From Desulfonauticus sp. (GTDB lineage: Bacteria; Desulfobacterota; Desulfovibrionia; Desulfovibrionales; Desulfonatronovibrionaceae), in the NCBI GenBank assembly GCA_030950395.1, contig JAUZRP010000043.1, forward strand, positions 1 to 64,000: DNA of 64,000 nt, written 5' to 3'. Under the pieces are notes generated by a model. It made no database searches. It worked only from the letters and a program-made list of their open reading frames with translations, and was not told where the DNA came from. The position numbers and the translations under genes were made by a program. The stretch's first letter is position 1. The number at the start of each line of letters is the position of its first letter. This document shows, one piece after another, positions 1 to 8,794 of the stretch.

Positions 1-414
1 GAAGATATAAAAACTTGGCTAATTAAAAAGGATTTAGAATTTACACAACAAGACGTAGATCTTATTTATGACTATTTAGGCGGCAGTGTGGCCCACATAA
101 AAAAACTCATTGATTATAAATTCAGATATAATTCTTTAAAAAAGCAGTTAGAAGAAATGACAGAAATGGCGGAAAACGAAATAAAATTCACTTTTAAAGA
201 AGCAAGAAAGTCAAATAAAGATTACCTGATAGACGCTTTTAAAAATATAGTAAAAGATATTCTTAAAAAAGGATATAGCAATAGAGACTCAAAAGAAGAT
301 GAAGAAGCAATAGACTTTTTTTGTGAAAAAGAAATATTATTTTACAACCCAGTAAAAAACATCACCACCGCCAATAGTAGAATATACGTAAAAGCGTTTG
401 AGAGAATTTTGTAA
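1..414 (+). CDS. C-terminal part of an archaeal-type (ATPase_2-like) ATP-binding protein, 5' end outside window
   Basis: The reading frame is open from base 1, so the listed GTG start at 88 is probably internal. The upstream in-frame codons read EDIKTWLIKKDLEFTQQDVD followed by IYDYLGG. A segment of this form (acidic loop, then LGG and a helix ending in a tyrosine-lysine pair) resembles the end of the ATPase core of the archaeal-type ATPase_2 family (STAND-like NTPases). The P-loop would lie upstream and is not visible. The rest is helical and charged. The stop codon lies inside the start of a mosaic intergenic repeat. Family assignment is from memory of the conserved pattern only; the molecular role is unknown. 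Confidence 0.5.
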   Translation, partial: EDIKTWLIKKDLEFTQQDVDLIYDYLGGSVAHIKKLIDYKFRYNSLKKQLEEMTEMAENEIKFTFKEARKSNKDYLIDAFKNIVKDILKKGYSNRDSKEDEEAIDFFCEKEILFYNPVKNITTANSRIYVKAFERIL

Positions 415-640
415 TTTGTAATTGGTAGTTGGTGTTTGAGGGGATGGGAGGCGGGGAAGGTCTTAGATGTGATAAAGGTTTTAGAAGTGTTAGAGGCAAA
501 CGTTTGAGGATAATACTGTGAGCAGTGAACTGTAATCTATGAATAGTGAACAAAATGCTGCTAGAGGCAGACTGAGTGTCTGCCCCTGTCTCTCCGTGAT
601 GGTTTGTACTGAGAGGGGCACGAATTTCCCCAATACTAAC
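411..640 (+). repeat. Mosaic intergenic repeat, copy 1
   Basis: Non-coding stretch built of recognisable modules: TAATTTGTAATTGGTAG at 412-428, a GTGAACAAAATG word near 547-558, an inverted repeat GGCAGAC-TGAGT-GTCTGCC at 566-584, and GTGATGGT near 596. The same modules occur in reverse orientation at about 57300-57412, and a partial version lies at 55729-55830. It separates the ATPase remnant from lon. Function unknown; REP/MITE-like. Confidence 0.6.
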
Positions 641-648
641 TGACTTAA

Positions 649-3090
649 CTATTGAGGAGAAGTATGAGGTTTGTCTTTGAGCAAACGTTGTGTCAGGTGA
701 GCATAAATATCCTGGTCATAACCAAATATGTTCTCGTTATACCCTAATAAAGCTTTAGAAATTACTTCGTCCATGTGTTTTACTTTGATTATCTTTAAAC
801 CTTTTAAAACATCTTCTGGTATCTCTTCCAGATCTTTAGCATTTTCCCAGGGAATAATAACTTCTTTAATATCTGCTCGTTTGGCTGCAAAAATTTTTTC
901 TTTTAATCCGCCAATGGCTAGCACCCTACCACGCAGAGTAATTTCTCCAGTCATGGCCAAATTATTTTTCACCGGAACGTTTAACAGGGCTGAAACCAGA
1001 CTGGTGGCCAAGGTAATGCCAGCAGATGGTCCATCTTTGGGGATGGCCCCTTCAGGAACATGGATATGAACATCAATTTCTTTATAAAAATCAGGGCGCA
1101 AACCAAACAACTCAGAACGAGATCGAACATAACTAAAAGCAGCTTTAGCACTTTCTTGCATCACATCTCCCAGTTTACCAGTAATTTCTAATTTGCCCGT
1201 GCCCGGCATAATAGAAACTTCTACTAATAAAATCTCTCCACCCATTTCGGTCCAGGCCAAGCCATTAGTAACACCAACCAGGGGTTCTTTTTCCCTTTCA
1301 CTGTGCCTTACTTTAGGCACGCCCAGATAAGTAGAAAGATTATTTTTATTTATTTGAACTTGAGTTATTGTCTTATCTTCTACGATTTTTTTAGCCACCT
1401 TACGACAAATAGCTGCTATCTGGCGCTCCAAGTTCCTCACTCCTGCTTCTCGGGTATATTCTTGAATAATCTTTTCCACAGCTCCTTCTGACATCCTAAT
1501 CTGATTGTTTTCTAGCCCATGGGCTTTTAATTGTTTAGGCCAAAGAAAATAACGCACTATTTTCTTTTTTTCTGTTTCCAGATATCCAGATAATTGAATA
1601 ATTTCCATTCTGTCCTGCAAAGGCAGTGGAATCGTATGTAAACTATTGGCCGTAGTAATAAAGAATATATTGGATAAATCATAATCTAAATCTAGATAAT
1701 GATCGTTAAACGCGTAATTTTGCTCTGGATCTAATACTTCCAAAAGGGCAGCCGAAGGATCTCCCCTAAAATCTGTACTCATTTTATCCACTTCGTCCAA
1801 ACAAAAGACAGGGTTATTATATTTTACCTTTTTTAAGCTTTGAATAATCTTTCCTGGCAGGGCTCCTACATAAGTACGTCTATGTCCCCTAATCTCAGCC
1901 TCATCCCGCACTCCCCCAAGGGACAAACGAACAAAATCCCTACCCATGGCTCGGGCTATAGACTTGGCTAAAGAAGTTTTACCAACTCCAGGAGGTCCCA
2001 CCAAACAAAGAATAGGTCCTTTTACTTTGTCTACCAGACTCTGAACTGCCAGATACTCCAGAATCCTTTCTTTGGGTTTTTCCAGACCATAGTGGTCCTT
2101 ATCTAAAATTTTAGCTGCTTGTTTCAAGTCTATCTTGACATCTTTTAAGTCTAACCAAGGCAAGGATAATATCCAATCAATATAATTATAGGCAACAGTA
2201 TATTCAGCTGCATTTGTAGGCGTTAATTTAAGCTTTTTCAGCTCTTCCAAGGCCCTTTCTTTGGCCTCCTGAGGCATATTCTTTTCTTCTATTCTCTTTT
2301 TCAACTTATCTAACTCAGCCTTTGGATCTACATCGTGCCCCATTTCTTTGTGAATGGCTTTTAGTTGTTCAGAAAGATAGTATTCCCTTTGATTTTTCTC
2401 TATCTGCTTTTTAACTCGCTCTTTTATCTTGCGCTCCAGCCCAACTACGTCAATTGCTCCAAGCAAAAAGCCATAAACTTTTTCCAGACGGACTACAGGA
2501 TCGTCTATTTCCAATACTTCTTGCTTTTCTTTAAAACTTACATTCACCAGATGAGGCAAAATCCCATCAGCTAAAAAAGACGGATCATTTAAATTGGCCA
2601 GAGTCAAAAGAGATTCTTTCGCAAGTTTAGGATTTAAGTTTGCAAATTCTTCTAAAGCTTCTTGAGCTAAATGAATAAGGGGCTCGGCTTTTTTCTGATC
2701 ATAATCAGCAACGTCAGGATAATAAAAAACTTTTGCCTGATAAAAGTCTCCTTTTCTAAAATTTTTTTTGTCTATCCTGGCTCTGTAAATACCTTCAAAA
2801 AGCACTTTTCTCGTGCCATCAGGCATTTTAAAAACTTGCAAGACCCGAGAAACACATCCTACATCATAAAGCTCCTCTACATCTGGCTCGTCTATTTCTG
2901 GATCTTTTTGGGTAACCAAAAAAATTCTTTTATCAAAATTTTCAATCGCGGCTTCAATGGCTTTAACAGACTTTTCTCTACCCACAAAAAGAGGAATAAT
3001 GGCTTTTGGAAACATCACCACTTCTCGTAAAGCCATTACTGGCAACACTTCAGACTCTGGGGCAAAATACGCAAACGACCTATTTTCCAT
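649..3090 (-). CDS. lon: ATP-dependent protease Lon
   Basis: Cytosolic AAA+ serine protease that degrades misfolded and selected regulatory proteins. The 813-residue length is normal. The N-terminal substrate-binding domain covers about residues 15-210, followed by a coiled linker. The AAA+ module carries Walker A GPPGVGKT at about 365-372 and a Walker B-like FCLDEVDK at about 429. The C-terminal protease domain has the Ser-Lys dyad in KDGPSAG (Ser about 689) and GGLKEK (Lys about 730). It is the last gene of the tig-clpP-clpX-lon block, 84 bp downstream of clpX, with a GGGAGG-type ribosome-binding site before its ATG. No CIRCE or other heat-shock operator is evident in the short gap upstream. 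Confidence 0.97.
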   Translation of the reverse strand: MENRSFAYFAPESEVLPVMALREVVMFPKAIIPLFVGREKSVKAIEAAIENFDKRIFLVTQKDPEIDEPDVEELYDVGCVSRVLQVFKMPDGTRKVLFEGIYRARIDKKNFRKGDFYQAKVFYYPDVADYDQKKAEPLIHLAQEALEEFANLNPKLAKESLLTLANLNDPSFLADGILPHLVNVSFKEKQEVLEIDDPVVRLEKVYGFLLGAIDVVGLERKIKERVKKQIEKNQREYYLSEQLKAIHKEMGHDVDPKAELDKLKKRIEEKNMPQEAKERALEELKKLKLTPTNAAEYTVAYNYIDWILSLPWLDLKDVKIDLKQAAKILDKDHYGLEKPKERILEYLAVQSLVDKVKGPILCLVGPPGVGKTSLAKSIARAMGRDFVRLSLGGVRDEAEIRGHRRTYVGALPGKIIQSLKKVKYNNPVFCLDEVDKMSTDFRGDPSAALLEVLDPEQNYAFNDHYLDLDYDLSNIFFITTANSLHTIPLPLQDRMEIIQLSGYLETEKKKIVRYFLWPKQLKAHGLENNQIRMSEGAVEKIIQEYTREAGVRNLERQIAAICRKVAKKIVEDKTITQVQINKNNLSTYLGVPKVRHSEREKEPLVGVTNGLAWTEMGGEILLVEVSIMPGTGKLEITGKLGDVMQESAKAAFSYVRSRSELFGLRPDFYKEIDVHIHVPEGAIPKDGPSAGITLATSLVSALLNVPVKNNLAMTGEITLRGRVLAIGGLKEKIFAAKRADIKEVIIPWENAKDLEEIPEDVLKGLKIIKVKHMDEVISKALLGYNENIFGYDQDIYAHLTQRLLKDKPHTSPQ

Positions 3091-3174
3091 AAAACCATCT
3101 ACCTCCCTTGCATAATTGCAACTTCATCCCGCAATTTTTTAACCGTCATTTCCAACCATCACCTTTAACCTCTA

Positions 3175-4431
3175 TCAGGCACTCTTACTTTCCTGGTCGT
3201 AAATCAGTATGGGTTCTAAACCATTTTCTACTACAGCTTTGTTGACCAAACACTCTTTCACTCCCTCTAAGGAAGGCAATTTGTACATGATGTCGAGCAT
3301 AATCTCTTCCATTACACTGCGTAAACCTCTTGCTCCTGTTTTATTAGAGTAAGCCTTTTGAGCAATGACCTTTAACGCATTTTTGGTGAATCTTAACTTT
3401 ACATTATCCAATTCAAACAATTTTTGATACTGCCTGGTTAAAGCATTCTTGGGCTCTACTAATATCCTTACCAAATCGTCCTCAGTCAATTCTTCCAAAT
3501 AGGTAATCACAGGGATTCTGCCCACAAATTCTGGAATCAAACCAAAATGGATCAAATCCTCTGGTATAACCTTAGAAAGTAGTTGCTCTACTTTATGGTC
3601 TTTGTGCACGATTTTGGCTCCAAACCCAAGTCCACTTCCGGCCACTCTTTGCTGAACAATCTTCTCCAATCCAATAAAAGCTCCACCCATAATAAATAAA
3701 ATATTAGAAGTGTCTATTTTTAGGAACTCCTGTTGAGGGTGTTTTCTACCTCCTTTGGGAGGAATGTTGGCAATAGTGCCTTCAATAATTTTGAGCAAAG
3801 CCTGCTGTACTCCTTCACCAGACACGTCTCTAGTAATAGACGGATTGTCTCCCTTACGCCCAATTTTATCAATTTCATCGATATAAATTATACCTTTAGA
3901 AGCTGCTTCCAGATCATAATCAGCATTTTGCACCAATTGCACTAAAATATTTTCTACATCTTCTCCTACATAACCGGCCTCTGTTAAAGTGGTAGCATCA
4001 GCAATGGCAAAAGGAACATTTAAAATTTTGGCCAAGGTCTTGGCCAGTAAAGTTTTTCCAGAACCAGTAGGGCCAATTAACAAAATATTAGACTTATCCA
4101 GCTCTACATCTTTGGACAAACCAGCATCTTTATAATGAATTCGTTTGTAATGATTGTACACAGCTACAGATAAAACTTTTTTGGCCTGTTCCTGTCCAAT
4201 AACGTATTCGTCCAAAGCTGATTTTATTTTGGCAGGAGACAAAATATCTTTATTTTCTGCAGACACAACATTGTCTGTATCCTGAGCAAGAATCTCTTCA
4301 CAAAGGGCTACGCATTCATTACAAATATAAACATTAGGACCTGCAATTAACCTCTCTACCTCATCCTGACCTTTTCCACAAAAAGAACATCTTATATTTT
4401 TTAAGTACACAGAGCTCTTTTTCTTTGACAT
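3175..4431 (-). CDS. clpX: ATP-dependent Clp protease ATP-binding subunit ClpX
   Basis: Hexameric AAA+ unfoldase that feeds substrates to ClpP. The N-terminal zinc-binding domain shows the four-cysteine pattern CSFCGKG...CNEC (residues about 15-40). Walker A is GPTGSGKT (about 118-125), the pore loop is GYVG, and Walker B is IIYIDEIDK. The C-terminal lid domain includes [17 protein letters not shown]. The 418-residue length is typical. It follows clpP by 13 bp, so the two are co-transcribed, matching the partnership of the proteins; lon follows. Confidence 0.97.
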   Translation of the reverse strand: MSKKKSSVYLKNIRCSFCGKGQDEVERLIAGPNVYICNECVALCEEILAQDTDNVVSAENKDILSPAKIKSALDEYVIGQEQAKKVLSVAVYNHYKRIHYKDAGLSKDVELDKSNILLIGPTGSGKTLLAKTLAKILNVPFAIADATTLTEAGYVGEDVENILVQLVQNADYDLEAASKGIIYIDEIDKIGRKGDNPSITRDVSGEGVQQALLKIIEGTIANIPPKGGRKHPQQEFLKIDTSNILFIMGGAFIGLEKIVQQRVAGSGLGFGAKIVHKDHKVEQLLSKVIPEDLIHFGLIPEFVGRIPVITYLEELTEDDLVRILVEPKNALTRQYQKLFELDNVKLRFTKNALKVIAQKAYSNKTGARGLRSVMEEIMLDIMYKLPSLEGVKECLVNKAVVENGLEPILIYDQESKSA

Positions 4432-4444
4432 AACTAAAACCTCT

Positions 4445-5044
4445 CTATGTTGTTAAATTTTCTCTGGACACCAAAACTTTATCAATAAGTCCATAGTCTT
4501 GGGCCTCTGTTGCTCCCATAAAATAATCTCTGTCCGTATCCTGCTCTATTTTTTTTATATCTTGACCCGTATGTTGGGCTAAAATCTCATTTAAGATGCT
4601 TTTTAAACGGATAATTTCTTTGGCCTGAATATCAATATCTGTGGCCTGACCTTGAAATCCCCCCATAGGCTGATGGATTAGAATTCTACTGTGCGGAAGC
4701 GCATAACGCATGCCTTTTTCACCAGAAGCCAGAAGCAAGGCCGCCATGCTTGCTGCCTGCCCCACACATACAGTGGCTACAGGGGCAGAAATATATTGCA
4801 TGGTATCATAAATAGCTAGACCAGCAGTCACAGACCCACCAGGTGAATTTATGTAAAAATTAATTTCTTTTTCTGGATTTTCTGATTCCAAAAACAATAA
4901 CTCAGCACAAATTAAATTGGCCACATGATCATCTATGGCTGTGCCCAAAAAAACAATCCTATCTTTTAATAACCTAGAAAATATGTCATACGCTCTTTCA
5001 CCCCTTCCAGTGGTTTCGATTACCATAGGAATAGTATAGGACAT
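4445..5044 (-). CDS. clpP: ATP-dependent Clp protease proteolytic subunit ClpP
   Basis: Tetradecameric serine peptidase of the ClpXP machine. The catalytic triad is visible: Ser in [14 protein letters not shown] (about residue 98), His in LIHQPMGG (about 123) and Asp in [13 protein letters not shown] (about 172). The 199-residue length is normal, with a short C-terminal tail. A GGGGG-type ribosome-binding site lies directly upstream of the ATG. It lies between tig, which is 328 bp upstream, and clpX, which is 13 bp downstream. Confidence 0.97.
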   Translation of the reverse strand: MSYTIPMVIETTGRGERAYDIFSRLLKDRIVFLGTAIDDHVANLICAELLFLESENPEKEINFYINSPGGSVTAGLAIYDTMQYISAPVATVCVGQAASMAALLLASGEKGMRYALPHSRILIHQPMGGFQGQATDIDIQAKEIIRLKSILNEILAQHTGQDIKKIEQDTDRDYFMGATEAQDYGLIDKVLVSRENLTT

Positions 5045-5170
5045 AAGCCCCCCTTTTTTTAGAAAAATTTCTACTTGTAACCTGTTGGTCTTTAGGCCAA
5101 AGGGATCTACCTAAAAGAGGTCAAAGTTCAGGCATCTATTGCTTAGACCCTATTGGCAACTTATAATTTA

Positions 5171-5204
5171 AACTCTCTGCAAAAACATGTTTTTGCAGAG
5201 AGTT
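5171..5204. terminator. Perfect 34-bp palindrome in the tig-clpP gap; possible terminator or attenuator
   Basis: AACTCTCTGCAAAAACA is followed immediately by its exact reverse complement. On the plus strand it runs into five T residues; on the minus strand, the direction of tig and clpP, it runs into TAAATTATAA, a weaker tail. It probably ends or attenuates tig transcription before clpP. It is the only strong structure I see in the 328-bp gap 5045-5372; the remainder shows no ORF and no recognisable RNA gene. Confidence 0.5.
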
Positions 5205-5372
5205 TTTATAGCCAGCATAGGTAATAAAAATTATAAATAAATATAAAAAAAAGGCAATATCTAAATTGGTTGTCCAGGGTTAAGGTCCCAAACAAATTGG
5301 GCACTCATTTGCTTCCTAAAAAAGTTGATGGGCACGGGAAGCACTTGCTAGCGATGGGTTTTTTTGAGACCG

Positions 5373-6716
5373 CTAATCCTGCTTTTCTTCAGATTTTGCT
5401 TCTTCTGATAAATCCTCTTTTTCTGTCTTAGGAGAAACTTTTTTGATCTTGGCCTCAGAATAAATTAGGTCCATAGCCTTATCTGCCAAAATCTTATCTT
5501 TTAGGGCCAGCAAAAGGTTATTTTTCTCATAAAACTCTCGTACAGATTCAAAAGGCTGTCCTGTATAGGTAGCTATTTTTTGCAACTCTGCATCTATTTC
5601 AGCAGGATCCACTTTTAACCCTTCGTTAGTAGCCACAGCTAAAAGCAAAATTTCAGACTTGGCGATATCTTCAGCTTCTTTGCGAAACTCTTCTTGTAAA
5701 TCCTTTAAAGTTTTGCCTGTTGACTCCAGGCTTTTCCCAGTTTTCTCCAATTTATCAATATATTCTTTAACCTTCTGCTCTATGTGAAACTGCACTAAGG
5801 ATGGAGGTAAGTCAAAACTCACCTTGGCCTTTAAATCTTCTAGTAATTTTGTCTGAGCCACACTCTTGGCCAATTCTTTTCTGGTAGCTTCATAAGACTT
5901 GGCAATAGACTTCCTTAACTCTTCCAAATTTTTAAAATTACCAACCAGGCTAGCAAATTTATCGTTTAACTCTGGCAAGTGTTTCTTTTTTATGTCGTGT
6001 AAAGTAACTTCCATACGAATAGTTTTGCCTGCCAAGTCTTTATTAATAAAATCTTCAGGCAACTTAACCTCTCCAGAACCTGTCTCCCCTGGCTTTAATC
6101 CATAAATAATCTTTTCAAAATCTTCTAAAGCCTGTCCCTGCCCTAATACCAACTGAAAATTGCTGGCCTCAATGCCTTCTAGCGGTTTTTCTCCATCAAA
6201 GGCTTTAAAATCCACGACCACCATCTCTCCAGGCTGAGGAGTTCTAACTTCGTCAATAGGAACAAACTCGGCTACTCTATCTCGCAAACGCTCTATGACA
6301 GCATCTATCTCTTCTTCACGGACAACCACTTCCTCTTCTTCAACTTCCAGGCCTCTATACTCTGGCAATTCAAACTCAGGAGCTACTTCAAAACTAAAAG
6401 AATAATTAAAATCACTGCCTCTAGCCAACTCTCCAGCATCTACGTCAATTTTAGAAAGAGGGGTTATCTTTAAGTCATTTAAAATTTCATTTATATGTAA
6501 GTTAATTAAGTCTGTCTTGGCTTCGTTATAAATCTGTTTTTTAAAGCGACTTTCAATTACAGAAGTAGGCACTCTGCCTTTTCTAAAACCTTTTAAATCT
6601 ATGTCACGACGATATAAAGCTATAGTAGCTGAAAGAGCAGCTTCTACTTCTTCCTTGGGAACTTGCACATTTACCTTACGCTCTACGGCTGAAATTTCTT
6701 CCACCTGATACTGCAT
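5373..6716 (-). CDS. tig: Trigger factor (ribosome-associated chaperone / peptidyl-prolyl isomerase)
   Basis: Binds the ribosome near the exit tunnel and assists folding of nascent chains. The N-terminal ribosome-binding domain contains the signature KGFRKGRVP (about residues 41-49). A central FKBP-type PPIase domain covers about 150-240, including PGEMVVVDFKAF. The C-terminal helical chaperone arms run from about 250 to 430, ending in a lysine/glutamate-rich tail. The 447-residue length is typical. The ATG has a strong AGGAGGT site upstream. It lies just downstream of tRNA-Leu in the same direction and may be read from the tRNA promoter. Confidence 0.96.
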   Translation of the reverse strand: MQYQVEEISAVERKVNVQVPKEEVEAALSATIALYRRDIDLKGFRKGRVPTSVIESRFKKQIYNEAKTDLINLHINEILNDLKITPLSKIDVDAGELARGSDFNYSFSFEVAPEFELPEYRGLEVEEEEVVVREEEIDAVIERLRDRVAEFVPIDEVRTPQPGEMVVVDFKAFDGEKPLEGIEASNFQLVLGQGQALEDFEKIIYGLKPGETGSGEVKLPEDFINKDLAGKTIRMEVTLHDIKKKHLPELNDKFASLVGNFKNLEELRKSIAKSYEATRKELAKSVAQTKLLEDLKAKVSFDLPPSLVQFHIEQKVKEYIDKLEKTGKSLESTGKTLKDLQEEFRKEAEDIAKSEILLLAVATNEGLKVDPAEIDAELQKIATYTGQPFESVREFYEKNNLLLALKDKILADKAMDLIYSEAKIKKVSPKTEKEDLSEEAKSEEKQD

Positions 6717-6742
6717 AATTGCAAAGACCTCCTTAAAAATAA

Positions 6743-6826
6743 TGGTGCGAGAGGGGAGACTCGAACTCCCACGGACAAGCCGCTGGATCCTAAGTCCAGT
6801 GCGTCTACCAATTCCGCCACTCTCGC
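6743..6826 (-). tRNA. tRNA-Leu (anticodon UAG)
   Basis: An 84-nt cloverleaf read on the minus strand. The acceptor stem GCGAGAG pairs with CTCTCGC and the CCA end is encoded. The D-arm contains GGTAGACGC; the anticodon stem CTGGA/TCCAG encloses CTTAGGA, giving anticodon TAG. There is a class II variable arm and a T-arm GGGAGTTCGAGTCTCCC. It sits 26 bp upstream of the tig start codon. Confidence 0.97.
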
Positions 6827-6841
6827 TAAAAAGAAATTTCT

Positions 6842-6870
6842 ATTTAATCTTGTTTAGTTATTCTTGTCAA
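6842..6870 (-). promoter_or_regulatory. Sigma-70-type promoter for tRNA-Leu (and possibly tig)
   Basis: On the minus strand TTGACA (6865-6870) is followed after exactly 17 bp by TTAAAT (6842-6847). This -10 lies about 15 bp before the tRNA 5' end. The same TTGACA-17-TTAAAT arrangement occurs upstream of the cytochrome c3 gene. Confidence 0.7.
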
Positions 6871-7104
6871 CCAAATGTTTTGCTTAATTCGCCATCTCTT
6901 CTTAAAAGGCTCAAACCAATTGGCTGAAGAATTTTAATGTAGACTGTAATACTAAAATGTTCAATACGCTTTTCTTGCTAAAAAATGTCCCTTCCCCTAT
7001 TGAGGCAGCCTAGATACAGTTTCTACAACTTACAAAAGAACATATTCTGAGGCTCTAAGACCTGAGATAAAATTTTAGGGCGAGAAATAGCCGATTTTTA
7101 AAAA

Positions 7105-8766
7105 TTAAATATTTCTAAAATATTCAGATTGAGCCAAAGAGTAAAGGCGCTTACTCAACCTTGAGGTAAAATCAAAATCTGGCAAAGGCTCTAAGTCTGG
7201 TAAAACAGAGCGCACCACAGGAATATTTAAATCAGCATGGGTCAAATCCACATAAATAGGATAGAGTTTTTGGTTCAGAAGATGATTTTCCAAAGCATCA
7301 AGGTCAGATCCTGTCTCGTTGCTAGAAAAATCTAAAAAATCAGACCATTTTTTTCTACCCACTTCTAACTGCTGGGTCACCTCTGCTTTTACACCATAGG
7401 GAATTTCTGTGGCCGCACTTAATAAAGCCCTGAGGGAATTTAGGTGAGCTGCGCATCCCTTTATAAACTTATTGTCTTTAGTTACGATAAAGGCTTTAAA
7501 ACAAGGGACACCGTGAACAGCACTTAAATCTTGAAAATACACAAAAATTTTACGTTTTTTTAAACGCGCAAAAAAATCTTCCCATTTAGATCCTTTAAAA
7601 TCTACTTCAAACACCTTATCCCAGCTGAAAAGAGACAAGGCCTCACTGTCTCTTTCTATAATTTCTAAAAGGCCATTTAGTCTGGCTTGTTCTATGGTTT
7701 TCCCTGCAGCAAGGCCTGTAGACCCCAAAGAAGACGCAAGTTGAACCTCACCTGGATTAAAAAATAAAAATACAAGCTGGGCAGGCAAAAAAATCTCTTG
7801 GAATCTGTGCTGGGATATTTTTTGAACACCTTTTATCCAAAACAAGGGTTCATTGGTATAGGGGAGATCGGGATGGAGCTGAGCAGGATCTAAAGCCAGG
7901 TGTTTTTTACTTATCTCGGCATAACTTCCCACATACAGTTTCTTTTTCTCTTTTAAATCAATTAACACATTATCGCAAATATTGGCATAAGCGGAAAACC
8001 TCTCGGCCATTTCCATGTACAACCGCAGTCTGGCCTCGTCAAAATTAAATCCTCGCCCAAAAGATATTTGCTCTGCACAAAACTCATAGTCTAACTTTTG
8101 GGTGTGAATACGTTTTTTAAATTTCCATTTACGCCACAAATTAACAGGACACAAACCTTGCTCGTGCTGAAATTCACTACTTTTAAAAATTTTTTGCTCT
8201 TTTAATTTATTATAAACTGTCTTTAAAAACTCATAAGAACCATAAGAACGTGGCTTTGTAAAAGATTTTGCTAAAGGGATAAATTGGGGAGAAACGAACA
8301 GATGCTCTTGCCCAGCTGGTTGGGATGGCAAAAATTCTGGAGGATTAACTTTATCTTCAGGAAGGATTTGTCTTTGTTTTAAGTAATCTAACCACTGCTG
8401 GTGCAAATCGTGATCTGGCAAATGGTCCAATTGGTAAAGAGTTAAAAAGGGGGTATAATTTTTATCTATTTTGGTGGCAAAATCTTTTAAAACTGGTTCT
8501 AACTCTGGCTTTAAACGCATCAATTCCAGCGCAAAAATAGAGCAAAGCTCTGGGTGTAAAAATTGCAAAAATATTTTTTTTACTTCCTCCTTAGACTTAG
8601 TTTGCAACTCTTCTAAAAGGTACTTGTGGGCAAACCAATCTAAGGGATGAGCGCAAAGATACGCAAACACCTGGAGCAGGTCTTTTTGGACTGGATAAAC
8701 TCTACAAAAACCAATACCCTGTTTTACCTTTTCACAGGTTAGATAATAACTCCAGGTATAAGACAT
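7105..8766 (-). CDS. YcaO-domain protein, stand-alone
   Basis: YcaO proteins use ATP to activate amide backbones, forming azolines, thioamides or amidines; E. coli YcaO is linked to RimO-dependent methylthiolation of ribosomal protein S12. The YcaO core lies at about residues 240-540. It contains LRLYMEMAERFSAYANI and the ATP-binding segment GSTGLAAGKTIEQARLNGLL followed by EIIERD. The N-terminal 230 residues are an unrecognised helical domain. No TfuA, E1-like or dehydrogenase partner and no precursor-peptide gene is seen beside it, and there is no C-terminal PxPxP. It ends the minus-strand run 28 bp after purL. The substrate cannot be inferred. Confidence 0.85.
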   Translation of the reverse strand: MSYTWSYYLTCEKVKQGIGFCRVYPVQKDLLQVFAYLCAHPLDWFAHKYLLEELQTKSKEEVKKIFLQFLHPELCSIFALELMRLKPELEPVLKDFATKIDKNYTPFLTLYQLDHLPDHDLHQQWLDYLKQRQILPEDKVNPPEFLPSQPAGQEHLFVSPQFIPLAKSFTKPRSYGSYEFLKTVYNKLKEQKIFKSSEFQHEQGLCPVNLWRKWKFKKRIHTQKLDYEFCAEQISFGRGFNFDEARLRLYMEMAERFSAYANICDNVLIDLKEKKKLYVGSYAEISKKHLALDPAQLHPDLPYTNEPLFWIKGVQKISQHRFQEIFLPAQLVFLFFNPGEVQLASSLGSTGLAAGKTIEQARLNGLLEIIERDSEALSLFSWDKVFEVDFKGSKWEDFFARLKKRKIFVYFQDLSAVHGVPCFKAFIVTKDNKFIKGCAAHLNSLRALLSAATEIPYGVKAEVTQQLEVGRKKWSDFLDFSSNETGSDLDALENHLLNQKLYPIYVDLTHADLNIPVVRSVLPDLEPLPDFDFTSRLSKRLYSLAQSEYFRNI

Positions 8767-8794
8767 TTTCTAAATTATTTTCCGTGTCAATAGA

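Noticed and set aside
362-553. Minus-strand 63-residue ORF
   Set aside because: It lies on the mosaic repeat and the end of the ATPase remnant; proline/serine-rich translation looks non-coding.
5045-5372. SRP RNA, tmRNA or 6S RNA gene in the 328-bp gap
   Set aside because: No conserved core of the SRP RNA (GGAAGGAAGCAGCC-like) or tRNA-like ends of tmRNA were seen; 6S cannot be judged without folding.
7105-8766. Ribosomally made peptide natural-product cluster around YcaO
   Set aside because: No short precursor ORF, transporter or partner modifying enzyme is adjacent; neighbours are purL and tig.
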